Assembly: GCA_036346225.1 (NCBI GenBank)
Contig: JARFIW010000999.1
Coordinates: 1,843,001 to 1,907,000, forward strand
DNA from: Platerodrilus igneus
Lineage: Eukaryota; Arthropoda; Insecta; Coleoptera; Lycidae
Direction: 5' to 3'
DNA length: 64,000 nt
A program made the position numbers and the translations under genes. Below the pieces are notes generated by a model. The model ran no database searches, was not told the DNA's origin, and saw only the letters and a list, made by a program, of their open reading frames with translations. The first letter of the stretch is position 1. Every line of letters starts with the position of its first letter. This document shows positions 34,167 to 45,397 of this stretch, piece by piece.

Positions 34167-34403
34167 TGTTACGTTCAGTTTATACTGTTATGACTTTTAT
34201 GTATTCCCAAATAAAATATCACATTACCGCTACTTTTCTCGCTTATCCTAACTTCAGGATGCATTGTAATTAGGCAACCCAGGTTACTCTGTAAATGCAT
34301 AAATACTAAATTTGTTATATCTAGTGAGCGGTGCTGAATATTTGACAATTGTCACGAAAAAATAATTTTAATACCGTTGTTAGGTTTTACTTTATATTTC
34401 GTC
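34167..34403 (+). repeat. left LTR of small non-autonomous LTR element
   Basis: About 237 bases starting TGTTACGTTCAG, repeated with few differences at 35829-36064. An AATAAAATATC lies near 34211. Confidence 0.88.
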
Positions 34404-35828
34404 GTGTGGGACCGGGAATAGAATAGCCCCATGGTACGACCTGCCTGTCGTAAAAGGCGATTACAGCGGTCATACACAACATCTACACACACACTCACTC
34501 TATACACACACACCCATACCCACATACACATATCTACACATACATAACGACACTGGAATTCGATTTTGTTTTCGTTGGTGTTATTCTTTGGGTTCTTGTT
34601 TTTTTGGCTTGTGTTTATTGTTTAGTATTAAGCTTTTTGGGTTATTTTTCTTTCTTCTTTCTTTTTGCTTTTTTTCACTTCTCGTTCCTTTCGTTTTACA
34701 GTCCTGTCACTATCCTTTGCTGGTCTTCTTTGCTGTCCGTTCTTATACTGATTGTTTTCCGGCCATCCACTCCTGAGGTAGGCTTCGAAGGCTCTTTCCT
34801 CCTTTGGAAACTGAGACTTTGTCGACTTTCGGTCTTTGAAGCAATTCTTTTCGGGATTGAACGTTTAAAAACTCCTGTTACCACAGTTTGTAGTACATCG
34901 TTTCATTTACCAGCGCCCTTCCTCTCTCTTCATCTCTTTCTCCCTTGTTGTTCCTTGGTATACTTGAGGTTTGACCCTTGTGTCATGTTTTGGCTGGTCT
35001 TCCGCGCTGTCGGTCCTTGTATTGACTTATTTCCTTTTGACTTTCTACGTTTTCTCTCTTATTTCACATTCCTGTCCTATTAGTTTTTTTTGACTGGTTT
35101 TCTTTGATGTTAGATATAGTACTGACTTCGATTACTCGTTCTATCCGCTTCCAGTGGTATATGCTCTGTAGACCTACTTTCTTTCCTTTGGAAATACGAC
35201 ATAATGGACTTTTGGGTTCTATTGGCATTTCTTTGGTTGTTTGCTTTTGGCAACTTTTTTTTCTGCTACTTCAGTTTGAAGCACTTCGTCTTTTTACCAG
35301 TTTTCCTTTTGTCTTTTCTTTTGTCGCATACTTAAGGCTTGACACTATTGTCTTATTTTGGCTACGCTGTTAGTTTTCTTCTTCACTACTGTTCTTTCCT
35401 TTTTGATTTCTGCGTACGGGAAATCAAATCCTTCCTTGAGGTTGAAAATTGTACTGTTTCCTTTCTAAAGAGACATCCGTCCTTTGACGACTGTTACAGT
35501 GTTGATGCCATTTCAGCTTTGTCCTCGTTAATTGCCTGCTCCATACCTTATACTTCTTTTCTCTTTCTTAGCGTTGTCTTTCTTTGGTATCATCTCAATT
35601 AGTACTTAGTTTTATTCTTTCTAGTGGTCTAGATTTATAGTAGTGTTGTTGGTCTTTCGACCCGGATAAAATTTTTTATCTTTCTTTTTCGTTCTTTTTT
35701 TGTTTTCTGTTATTGGTGTGTATTTTCTTTTGTGTTTTGACATGAAGTTCTTCGATTGGTTGTGTTGGAAGATTGTTCGTTTGGTGTTTTGTTTCCTACC
35801 CCGACCTTTTAATTTTGCTGGGGGGATT

Positions 35829-36064
35829 TGTTACGTTCAGTTTATACTGTTTCGACTTTTATGTATTCCCAAATAAAATATCACATTACCGCTACTTTTC
35901 TCGCTTATCTTAACTTCAGGATGCATTGTAATTAGGCAACCCAGGTTACTCTGTAAATGCATAAATACTAAATTTGTTATATCTAGTGAGCGGTGCTGAA
36001 TATTTGACAATTGTCACGAGAAACCAATTTTGATACCGTTGCTAGGTTTTACTTTATATTTCGT
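35829..36064 (+). repeat. right LTR of small non-autonomous LTR element
   Basis: Second copy of the repeat at 34167-34403, preceded by the polypurine-like tract. Confidence 0.88.
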
Positions 36065-36080
36065 CTTGTGTTTGAAATTT

Positions 36081-36138
36081 AAGCGAGCAATTACCCATTC
36101 CTGTTCGAATTTCCTCCTTTTGGGATAATTGCTCGCTT
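36081..36138. repeat. short perfect hairpin
   Basis: AAGCGAGCAATTACCC and GGGATAATTGCTCGCTT pair over 13 perfect bases plus three G-C pairs around a bulge, with a loop of about 25 bases. It lies 17 bases right of the LTR at 36064. The function is unknown. Confidence 0.75.
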
Positions 36139-37161
36139 ATGGATGGATTTTCATTGTATTATACAGAAAGTGGATAATTCACTTTATACTCGTACTATTT
36201 CTACTTACCTGAGGTAGACCTTTTGGTTTCTACTCTTCCGCTTTACTGGAGTACAGGTTACTGTTTGTGCGGATTTGTTACCTTACTAACGGCAGATGAT
36301 GGGTCACAATTCGACTGTCCGCAGAGCAATTCGAATTGGTGGTGCTGCATCTGTTTTACAGGGCTTTTGGTGAGATCCTTCTAGAATATCTCTTTTTATT
36401 ACGTTTATATGTACTACTCAAATCGTTAAATACACTACTGTATAGTGCTGCTAGGAGCCCGAACTCCGTTACTGATACTTTTGGGGTTTGTTCGTGTTAA
36501 CATTGTTCCAGTCTTCCGTTATACGCCCATGAATTTAAGTTATACTATATGTTAGATCTTAAAAACTATAGAAAACAGAGTTTACTATAAATATTTCTAT
36601 TCTACATTATTACTTTAAATTTCCATTAGAGATTGTAAAGCTGGTGCGTATCTAGAAACGTTTCTAAATGTGTATAAAGCTCTTGCAGTAAATTGTAAAT
36701 TACAAATTATTAGTGATAGGGTTACATAATTATGGTAACCTATTTCTTTGAGTTAAGCATTAACTGTACTTTAAACTTTTAAAGAAAACTGTCATACGTA
36801 CGGTACCTATAAATAATTGTTATTAACAAACCCCACTCAACCTTCCATGAATAAACTATCTAGTCAGGCTATTTTACTTTTATTATTATAAATCCTGATA
36901 TCAGACCGATTAAGGTGTGGTCCTTGTTTACATTTCTACATAACCTAACCGTTTTCTATTTCAGCTATTCGATATATTCGTTCTTGTTTAATCCTACACC
37001 CACTCCCAATCTATGACTACGTTAGTCCGGCATCCTTTTCGTTTATGCTACGGTGGTACCGTAACACACGGGAGGGGTGTTAAAAGAGTCTATTAATAGT
37101 TGAGGGGTGTTTTATGCGTGCATGCTATTTTTCGCATGCTACTGTGCTTATTGGTTAGGTA
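36139..37161. other. intron sequence, nothing recognised
   Basis: About 1 kb of sequence between the small LTR element and the Polinton-type element. No coding pattern or repeat was recognised. Confidence 0.5.
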
Positions 37162-37167
37162 GATAGG

Positions 37168-39455
37168 AGTAGGGTAAATACAGGGCTACGGCTTACCCAT
37201 GCGAATCTTAAATTCGCACAATAGTTTTCTTCGACTAAGCATCTTTTCGCGAAAATCGCAAATAATTTCAACATTTGAGCGAATTCGCACATTTAGTAGC
37301 AAAAATCTGCACAATAGTTTTCTTCAACTAAGCAATTTCTAGCCCCAGGCATGGCTAATTTAATTAAATTCTAATTTGTGCAATTATTCGCACATCTGGC
37401 GAGGGTTCAGCACCCCGATCTGGCACGGATCTTGTTCTCAACACCCCGATCTGGACCATCAAACCTTTAATCGGCAAATATTCGCCTAAATTTGCACAAT
37501 AGTTTTCTTCAAGTAAGCATTTTTAGCTCCAGGCATGGCTAGGACCACCGGATAGGCAAAATTATTCTCCTATGTCTACGTTGTCTCTGTCTGATACATT
37601 ACTCCTTATGGAGCCCTCCTTATGGGGCCACAGCATTGGCAAATTCTTTCGCTAATTTATGTAATCTTTTAAACTAATTTAATACATAACTAGATTAATC
37701 CATTAACCCTAATGCAATCTTTTGCAAATTAAATTCTTATTTGCCACAATCCCCCGTCGGGACCCCGACAGGGGCATCGGATAGGCAAATTCTTCCGGAT
37801 TCTTTAATCGGCAAAAATTCGCCTAAATTTGCACAATAGTTTTCTTCAAGTAAACATTCTTTAGCTCCAGGCATGGCTAGGACCACCGGATAGACAACAT
37901 TCTTCCGCTACTGTCTCTGTCTGATACATTACTCCTTATGGAGCCCTCCTTATGGGGCCACAGCATAGGCAAATTATTCCGCTAATTTATTTAATCTATT
38001 AAACTAATTTATTACATAACTAGATTAATCCATTAACCCTAATGCAATCTTTTGCAAATTAAATTCTTATTTACCACAATCCCCCGTCGGGGCCCCGACA
38101 GGGGCACCGGATAGGCGAATTCTTCCGAATTAAGCTGATTAAGAGTCAATTTAATTACATCAATTAATTATTTATTAAAGAATTACATAATAAAAATACA
38201 AAGTCTCGGGGCCTCGGCAGGGCCACCGAATAGACAAAATTCTTCTGCTACTGTCTCTGTCTGATACATTACTCCTTATGGAGCCATCCTTATGGGAATT
38301 AACATACCGGATTGTCTCTATCTAATACATTACTCCTTATGGACCCCTCCTTATGGGGCCACAGCATAGGCAAATTCTTCCGCTAATTTATTTAATCTTT
38401 TAAACTAATCTAATACATAACTAGATTAATCCATTACAAAGTTTGCCAAAAAGGATGGGGAAAAAACTTACAGCTTATAAATGTATTATTATTATTATTA
38501 ACAACCCATTGGAAAATAACAATAAGCGTTAATACAGTTTATTCGATATAAATAATCATTAATAGCACAAATTTTGCTTACAGTTAAGATACATAGATCG
38601 GCAAAAAAAAATCTGCAAATAACAAAATGTTAATTTTAGTCTAATTCAATGTCTATGCTCAGTGTTGCATCCGACTTTACCCCAGGCTAATCACATTGGA
38701 AAATAACAAGAGTTACCCTAATTTTAAGAAAAACGTCCGGATTCTTTAATCGGCAAAAATTCGCCTAAATTTGCACAATAGTTTTCTTCAAGTAAACATT
38801 TTTTAGCTCCAGGCATGGCTAGGACCACCGGATAGACAACATTCTTCCGCTACTGTCTCAGTCTGATACATTACTCCTTATGGAGCCCTCCTTATGGGGC
38901 CACAACATAGGCAAATTATTCCGCTAATTTATTTAATCTTTTAAACTAATTTATTACATAACTAGATTAATCCATTATCCCTAATGCAATCTTTTGCAAA
39001 TTAAATTCTTATTTACCACAATCCCCCGTCGGGGCCCCGACAGGGGCATCGGATAGGCGAATTCTTCCGAATTAAGCTGATTAAGAGTCAATTTAGAAAT
39101 CGCCACAAAGTCTACAGGAGCATAATAATACCTAGAAGTATGGGATATGCTAAATATTTTAACAACCCATTGGAAAAATAACAATAAGCGTTAATACAGT
39201 TTATTCGGTATACTAATCATTAAATAGCACAAATTTTGCGTACAGTTAAGATACATAGATCGAAAAAAAAATCCGCAAAATGTTAATTTAGTCTAAACTT
39301 TTAAAAAAATGCAAAAGACATAATTCCGAGTCTTGATGCAAGAATAATAATTTTAAACTAAAAAAGACTCACCTCCTGCTTGCACATCGTTCTTCGGGAG
39401 TTGAAACAGATATTTTCGAACTAGATGCCCTAGACCAATACTTATATGAATCGAC
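37168..39455 (+). repeat. left terminal inverted repeat of Polinton-type element
   Basis: It is the inverse of 50078-52695 with internal differences in repeat number. It is built from roughly 330-base subrepeats, each with a Polinton-specific set of words: a TTCGCCTAAATTTGCACAAT block, CCAGGCATGGCTAGGACCAC, ATTACTCCTTATGGAG, and a GC hairpin CCCCGTCGGGGCCCCGAC. Subrepeats start near 37480, 37810 and 38750. The outermost 300 bases have different words (CACCCCGATCTGG twice near 37410-37450). Confidence 0.9.
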
Positions 39456-39692
39456 ATATAATAATCATTAATAACACAAATTTGCGTACAGTTAAGATAC
39501 ATAGATCGAACAAAAAAAATTCCGCAAAATGACAAAATGTTAATTTTAGTCTAATTCAAAGTCTATGTTCACTGTTGCACCGACTTTACCCCTAAAATTC
39601 AAACTATGTAATGAACTGTTTTACATATATATTTTTCAAATTTTAAATAGTCTTAAGCTAAGATAATAAAAACAATTTCCACAAATATTTTA

Positions 39693-40181
39693 TTAAAAAT
39701 TAAATACGTTAACAAAAGGCTTCAATAGCAAAACATTTTCCTTCGAGCAATTTAAATTATTTAAACAATGGTTTAGGCAGTGGTTGTATTCATCGCCAAA
39801 TTTTCTTAATTCTTTGAGTCTTGGAAGTGAAAATACACTTTCCATGTTTAAAATGTTGTTTGATAAATATTTTGATAGTAACTGCTTCTTCTGTTCACCT
39901 TTAACATAGACAGTCGCATCGGGAGGTATGACTTTTTTCAGCAAATCACCCACATTTGTATATCCACTCGTAGACTGCTCATGCCAGCATAGGCCATGGA
40001 TTCTTTCCTTTAACCACCGAACTTGCTTTTTGAAATCATCACTTAGGGTGTTATACCCCACAACCATGTCCAGTATCTCATGCCATATTACATTATTCGC
40101 TACATCCAAAATGGCAATCTCCTTGCAATAGAAATCACTAGTTTTGTATTGATATCCTTGTAAATCGATTATGAAACACAT
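39693..40181 (-). CDS. small RNase-H-like (FIIDLQG) protein of Polinton-type element
   Basis: An intact open frame of 162 residues on the minus strand, starting MCFIIDLQGYQY. The start resembles strand 1 of an RNase-H or DEDD-exonuclease fold, with an acidic residue after hydrophobic residues. Later landmarks are WLKERIHGLCW, VYVKGEQKKQLL and a C-terminal FGDEYNHC. I recall arthropod proteins of this FVIDxQG type, often linked to mobile elements, but cannot name a family with certainty. It lies downstream of the polymerase in the same orientation. A nuclease role in replication is an inference. There are no breaks, unlike the polymerase. Confidence 0.65.
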   Translation of the reverse strand: MCFIIDLQGYQYKTSDFYCKEIAILDVANNVIWHEILDMVVGYNTLSDDFKKQVRWLKERIHGLCWHEQSTSGYTNVGDLLKKVIPPDATVYVKGEQKKQLLSKYLSNNILNMESVFSLPRLKELRKFGDEYNHCLNHCLNNLNCSKENVLLLKPFVNVFNF

Positions 40182-40389
40182 GCTTCCTGCGTCAAATCAT
40201 AAATGGAATGGGCTTCAAAGCAAATCTATCTATCCGGCTAGGGGTCTTTACCCCCATCCCTTTATGATTTTTCAAAAGAAAATAAAGAGTTAAAAATTAG
40301 GGCCCGTTTATTTGCAAATAGGTGTTCAAACACAAGCACATTATTTTTTGATTCAACTAGCTCTTAGTGGGAGAGGGGGGAAAACCTAC

Positions 40390-40860
40390 AGCTTATAAAT
40401 GTATTATTATTATTATTATTATTAACAACCCATTGGAAAATAACAATAAGCGTTAATACAGTTTATTCGGTATAATAATCATTAATAACACAAATTTGCG
40501 TGCAGTTAAGATACATAGATCGAACAAAAAAAATTCCGCAAATGACAAAATGTTAATTTTAGTCTAATTCAAAGTCTATGTTCACTATTGAACCGACTTT
40601 ACCCAGGCTAATCACAATGGAAAATAACAAGAGTTACCCTAATTTTAAGAAAAACGACAAGCAGTTTAACAAGTTTATTGCAATGCGATAAATAATCCAG
40701 TTACAAAAGTAACAGATTTATAGCAAACATAATTACAATTTAAATACGTTTATGAGATTGATGTATGTTCTAGATAATGTAAAAATTGTTTAAAGAAATC
40801 GCCACAAAGTCTACAGGAGCATAATAATACCTAGAAGTATGGGATATGCTAAATATTATA
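40390..40860. repeat. extra copy of TIR sequence inside the element
   Basis: The stretch from GCTTATAAATGTATTATT to GGGATATGCTAAATATT repeats, in direct orientation, parts of the left repeat (38470-38740 and 39095-39165), and is the inverse of about 50390-50840. The right repeat therefore preserves a continuous version, and the left side has been duplicated and rearranged around the RNase-H-like gene. Confidence 0.8.
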
Positions 40861-41039
40861 AAAATGTTTAAAACAAATCAGTACTAAGCGCACAAGAACA
40901 TAATACATTTAAGATACATAATAATGAAAATGAAATATTAAAAACATATGATATATAGATACATAGATATAAACATAATATAATAATAATTAATAGCACT
41001 AGTATAATGGAAGCAGACAACCTTTTTTTAGTCTAAATA

Positions 41040-44000
41040 TTATTTTAATTGTATATTTCTATGCCCCCACGCATACGTTGATGTACTACCAGGTGTGATA
41101 CATCTTTTGTCATCATCCCCTGACAAACTGATTTTATTTATCAGCTGTGTGTACAGCTGGTGTTTGTGACTACGAATGCACATCATCGTATGCACGAGGG
41201 GGTCACCATCACATAAAACCACTTCTTTAAAATCACCTACACTAATTTCCTTACTAACTACACTACGACTAATACCTTTTATTTTTTTAATTACGTCTTT
41301 TCACTTATGAGGCAGTAGGACTTTGCCCTACTGCCAATAAATTCTAAAACTAAGTCACCGTTGAATTCGTCCTTAAATTTACCAATAACTTTTTTATTAA
41401 CTAAGGGGATATTGTATCTATTGTCCGCGGGGTAATCACTGGTATCGAAATTATCTATAATCGTTCTTATATCGCTATAAAAGTCGTCAGTTTCCACACT
41501 GTACGCAAGACTATCTGTGTCCATGTACAAAAGCGAGAGCTTGGCTCCATACATTGGTTTCATGACGGAATAGTGAAACTCATACATCAGAGTTTTTGAC
41601 AAATCTAAAACACTAAGACCAACATAAATGGGTTTATCATACTTTACTTTAACGCGATCCATTTGTATTACAACCAAATTCTCGCCTAGTACGATACAAC
41701 TGTTAAAATTAGGACGCGCTATAAGCGTACTCGCACACAGCTTCTTCCCATCGTGCTCCCACCTTGTAACGATTTTTACATCGACCCTCTTATCCACATT
41801 CTCCATAGTCTTACCAAAAAATGGAGTTGTTCATAAGTTTGAAAAAATCTTTTTTCAAACGCATTTTTGGCAAGAGTACGGTAATGCGTATTCAGATCGA
41901 TGTAAGACTTCAACCACGCGGACTGATTAAACTCCAGCACTCTGTGTACCGCTTTCAGCTTAAGTCCATTGCGGATACACTGCTGGAGATTCCTATAATG
42001 AAGAATGTATTTGGTTTTGTCGTACAAGGTGGCAAGCAATTTAGGTGTCTTAGAGCTAGGTAGAGGAGGTACACGATTCTCTGGGCAGAACGGTAAGTCG
42101 TTGTGGGCATCGTGAAGGGTTGGTGTATACTCGAGATCAACTTCTAGCATGAACCCTTTATCACTGTCTTCTGGAATATCCATAATTCGTTTTGTAGACG
42201 GTTTAGCTCATCGGCGTCAAGCCACCTAAAACCGCTCAGAGGAGGTATTGGCTCATTGCCCATCCATACAAATTGTTGGCATCTAGGTATGCCAAGTATT
42301 TTGATGGTTTGGTGGTATCGTAGTCTTCCATATATTTATTATTTGCCTTTGCATGACGCCCACAGCATTGAACCAGACCACCGCGAAGCCCCTTTTTGAT
42401 GAAGTGGTGCATATCTACGTCGGTCAGGAGCTCAATCTTGACTCCAGTGTACTTCAGCATTGCATCCCAGCTCAGACTGGGCACAGTCACGTACTGACAA
42501 GGATCCAAATCGTATGTCCTTATGCAGACAATTCTGAAATTTTCAAAAACGTCTGCCAAAAGGAGCACATCTGTTTTCAGATAAAGATCGCTATATTCAC
42601 CGAGTGTTGAAATATTAAAAGTTGTCCACACGTTCTGGGCTTGTTCGTATTTATCATCACTGATGTCGGTCGATGTTAAGTCATTGAAAAATCCTCCTTT
42701 GCAGGTAAACTTGCCTCATTTAACACCGACGCATCAGTAATATACTTATATGGGAACACACCTTTGCGCATGAGTAATCTAGAATATTTCTCATCCGGAA
42801 AATATTGACGAACTTCACAAAACTGATCTGAATCCAAGTTCTTAACCAGTTTGTCAAGCGAGCTCATGAAGCGAAGCGAGTCGATAAATTGAAGTTGCAT
42901 GCACGATTTATCGGCTTCGTCTGCACTGTCATCATCAAAACCATCAAAGTCCGGTTCGTCTCCAGATAATCTAACGTATTTCGTGAAAGAGATAAACCGT
43001 TCCTTGTTGTTGAGAATCACGGTAACCCGCTCCTTATCACAAGCCAACTCCTTTATGATAAAGTGAGAGTCGTGCCCGCTTAGATTGTGGAAAACCACGG
43101 GGATGAAATGGGGGAGCTTGTACTTTATGTTGCACTGTGAATGTGCGGCATGGCGGTACTTCCCCGTGAGATGGTCGTGGTCTCTGACCCGATCATCTCC
43201 CAGGGGTTTCCCACATATACCACAATCCACAGCATCACAAAAAGCAAGCGCCTCCAACACGTTCATTTTGATTATTGGAACTTTTTCCCTTAAGATTTTC
43301 CCCAATCTACGAGCATCTTCTTTCACCTTATCCATAAAGACCTTGGCCGCATCAGATCCTCGGTACAACTCAAACTTGTTCAAGCTATCGTCATACGAGC
43401 ACTTGATATAATAGGCGAAGCTGTATGGCTCGTGATGCTGAACGCTTTCGGTGGAAGAAAGTGGCGCATCATCGTTAGTAGTAATCGGTTTTAATACCGA
43501 TTCAAAATCTGCATAAATGACAAAGGGTGCTTTCATTTGCTTATGGATATTCCCAAATTCTAATATATTATTATCGACAGTGGGCATGGCGGTTGCGACA
43601 TGGTTGCAATCGTGCTCAGAATGTCTGCGAAGCTGTTCTTCAGAGCGGAAATAGATCAAACAACCGTCGCAGATCCACTTGCGCGCCTTTTCTCGAGATA
43701 ATTGTTTGCCAACCAATCGACTTAGATCTTTAATCCAGCAATAGTGAAATCGTTCACCGTCCTGGAGAAAGAGCAGGTTAACGTGTCGTGCTCTTTTTCT
43801 TTCGGTAAAGTGTAACGGTCCCACTATTGATTTTCCCTCTACTCCAAACACGTTAATGCTTACATCATTCATTCGTTCGAATTTGGATATGTTGCGCATT
43901 TCCATCGGGAAATTGATACCATCCAAATTCAGAACTTGGGTGTAGTGGGGGTATTTAAAAGTCTTATGAGAATTTTGATCAGCGGGATAGAGCGCTGAAA

Positions 44001-44151
44001 TAATAGCCCAAGCAAAACAAGCAGAATCGACGTTTTGCACGTTTATGCACGCCTGTTTCTGCTTGATCCACTCCGGCAGCTTTATGTATGAAGACCCTCT
44101 CAGGGGTTCGTATTTATTGATGTTGATCTCGAGGTGTAATACCTTCTGCAA
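41040..44151 (-). pseudogene. Polinton-type protein-primed DNA polymerase B, main part
   Basis: This is a family B DNA polymerase read on the minus strand in five frames. The frame 44151-42676 has a conserved N-terminal region, exonuclease motif I (YADFES) and an HNH/endonuclease-VII-like insert DHDHLTGKYR with CxxC before it. The frame 42631-42236 has exonuclease motif III (YSDLYLKTD) and palm motif A (YLDANNLYGWAM). The frame 42183-41776 covers the fingers region. The frame 41806-41291 has palm motif C (YMDTDS). The frame 41222-41040 is the C-terminal tail, ending in AWGH. Breaks fall near 42632-42675, 42184-42235, 41776-41820 and 41223-41290. The motifs themselves look intact. It would copy the element DNA from a protein primer; this copy is inactive. 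Confidence 0.92.
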
Positions 44152-44798
44152 GGACCACCCGATTCCCGTTCCTGAAACTCGTCAGATTTAACCGACATAG
44201 TTTCCGCCAGAGAATCGTACACCTCCCCAAGTCACTAGTGCTATTTACAATAACGTTCTTAGTATTAAAGGATTTAACGGCCGTGATCACATGCAAAGCA
44301 CCCATTTTGCGTACATACCAAAGAGCTGGCAATTGATTTTTGCTTTCGGTGTACTACTAACCTGTCTCCAACAAGACGCTGAAAACGCTCCTTTGCCCCG
44401 TAAAACGACTTAATGCTGCTCTCGGTGGTGGTGGTGCTTATAACTCTAAAAGTAACAATGCGAGACTTTAAGGCAGAGCTGACGATCTGCACACCATCTT
44501 CAATATCCCGAATTGAATTACTTTTATGGGTATTGCTACGAAGATGTGATGCATACGCTGTCGTTGGAATATCGATAGCACATACATCACATCTAACAAG
44601 CTGACTTGGAGCAACTCGAGCACGTTTTACGGAGACTTCACAAGCTGCTGGAGACAATGTTGATGACGATTGACGTTTTACACCCGACGTGGATGCAAGT
44701 CTATGCTGTTGCCGTCTTTGGTGTCGCATCAGGTTGTCGGATCGAGTAAAACTGACTCCACAAACTTTGCATACGATGGCGCGGTATGCTGGATCCAT
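44114..44798 (-). pseudogene. N-terminal zinc-finger part of the DNA polymerase B gene
   Basis: The minus-strand frame 44798-44274 starts MDPAYRAIVCKVCG. It has two C2H2 zinc fingers: C-x2-C-x12-H-x5-H at residues 10-33, and CDVCAIDIPTT...H-x4-H at about 90-112. It continues in another frame (44332-44114) toward the polymerase frame at 44151, so it is most likely the N-terminus of the same polyprotein, broken by a frameshift near 44270-44335. Zinc-finger N-termini occur in related insect element polymerases. Whether it is a separate gene is uncertain. Confidence 0.75.
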
Positions 44799-45397
44799 GT
44801 CTACTACAAATATCGAAAAAAATATTAGTATTTATCAAACTTAACAAAATTGAAATATTACATTTATGCTGTATAAGATGCGGCATAAAATGTGACTAAA
44901 CACTAACAGGGCTTGATAATAACTGAGATAAATAATTCCGAACCAGGGGTATGTATAGTAACGGTTCTTTGTTAGAAAGTTTTAGAATGTTTATTTTCCT
45001 GTCAAGACTTGTTTGCGAATGATTAGGAATTTCTTAGAATTACACAATCACCGATATTTGTTAGAATGTTCTAGACGCGTTTTTTACACCGATTACGTTG
45101 TTTGAAGGTAAGGTCATACAATGAACAACTTGTGCCTTGAATCTGTTTATTCTTTCGAAACATGAATCTTTATGATAAACTTAGGAAAACCCACGATAAT
45201 ATAATTAATTATGCCTTGGGCTATGTTTTTTCCCTGTAATGACTTGCACTTAATACCACTAGTTAAATCTGTTGATCGACTTAAACAGGTTCAAAATTGA
45301 TCGGCGGATGACCTCCACTACTCAATATATAAGACGAGAAATGTGATGCTAAAAAAAATCAGTTGTGAAATATCTTCGAACTATTCAAGTTAAAGTT
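44799..45397. promoter_or_regulatory. divergent intergenic region of Polinton-type element
   Basis: About 600 bases between the leftward polymerase gene and the rightward unknown gene. The right half contains a clear core promoter for the rightward gene (45326-45365). I see no equally clear TATA element for the leftward gene. Confidence 0.6.
45326..45365 (+). promoter_or_regulatory. TATA box plus initiator for the 282-residue gene
   Basis: TATATAAG at 45326-45333 is followed by TCAGTTG at 45359-45365. TCAGTT is the arthropod initiator consensus, and the roughly 33-base spacing to the A is right for a TATA-Inr promoter. The start codon follows at 45398, giving a 5' leader of about 37 bases. 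Confidence 0.72.

Larger units (their letters stand above)
34167..36064 (+). mobile_element. non-autonomous LTR retrotransposon (LARD/TRIM-like)
   Basis: Two direct repeats of about 237 bases enclose 1.43 kb of pyrimidine-rich, non-coding sequence. Directly before the right repeat lies a polypurine-like GCTGGGGGGATT, and directly after the left repeat a TGGGACCGGGAAT that could serve as a primer site. There is no gag or pol. The T- and C-rich interior gives several long open frames on the + strand (34604-35602) that look like low-complexity artefacts rich in F, L, S and C. I found no clear target-site duplication. Confidence 0.8.

Noticed and set aside
34604..35602. Open frames of 60-160 residues rich in F, L, S and C
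   Set aside because: They lie in the pyrimidine-rich interior of a non-autonomous LTR element; T-rich DNA avoids stops and gives hydrophobic peptides. No domain is visible.
39353..39535. 60-residue minus-strand frame inside the left inverted repeat ending in a LFQLPKNDVQAGGE-like stretch
   Set aside because: The matching place in the right repeat has a stop and a different frame; it may be an old coding remnant but cannot be supported as a gene.
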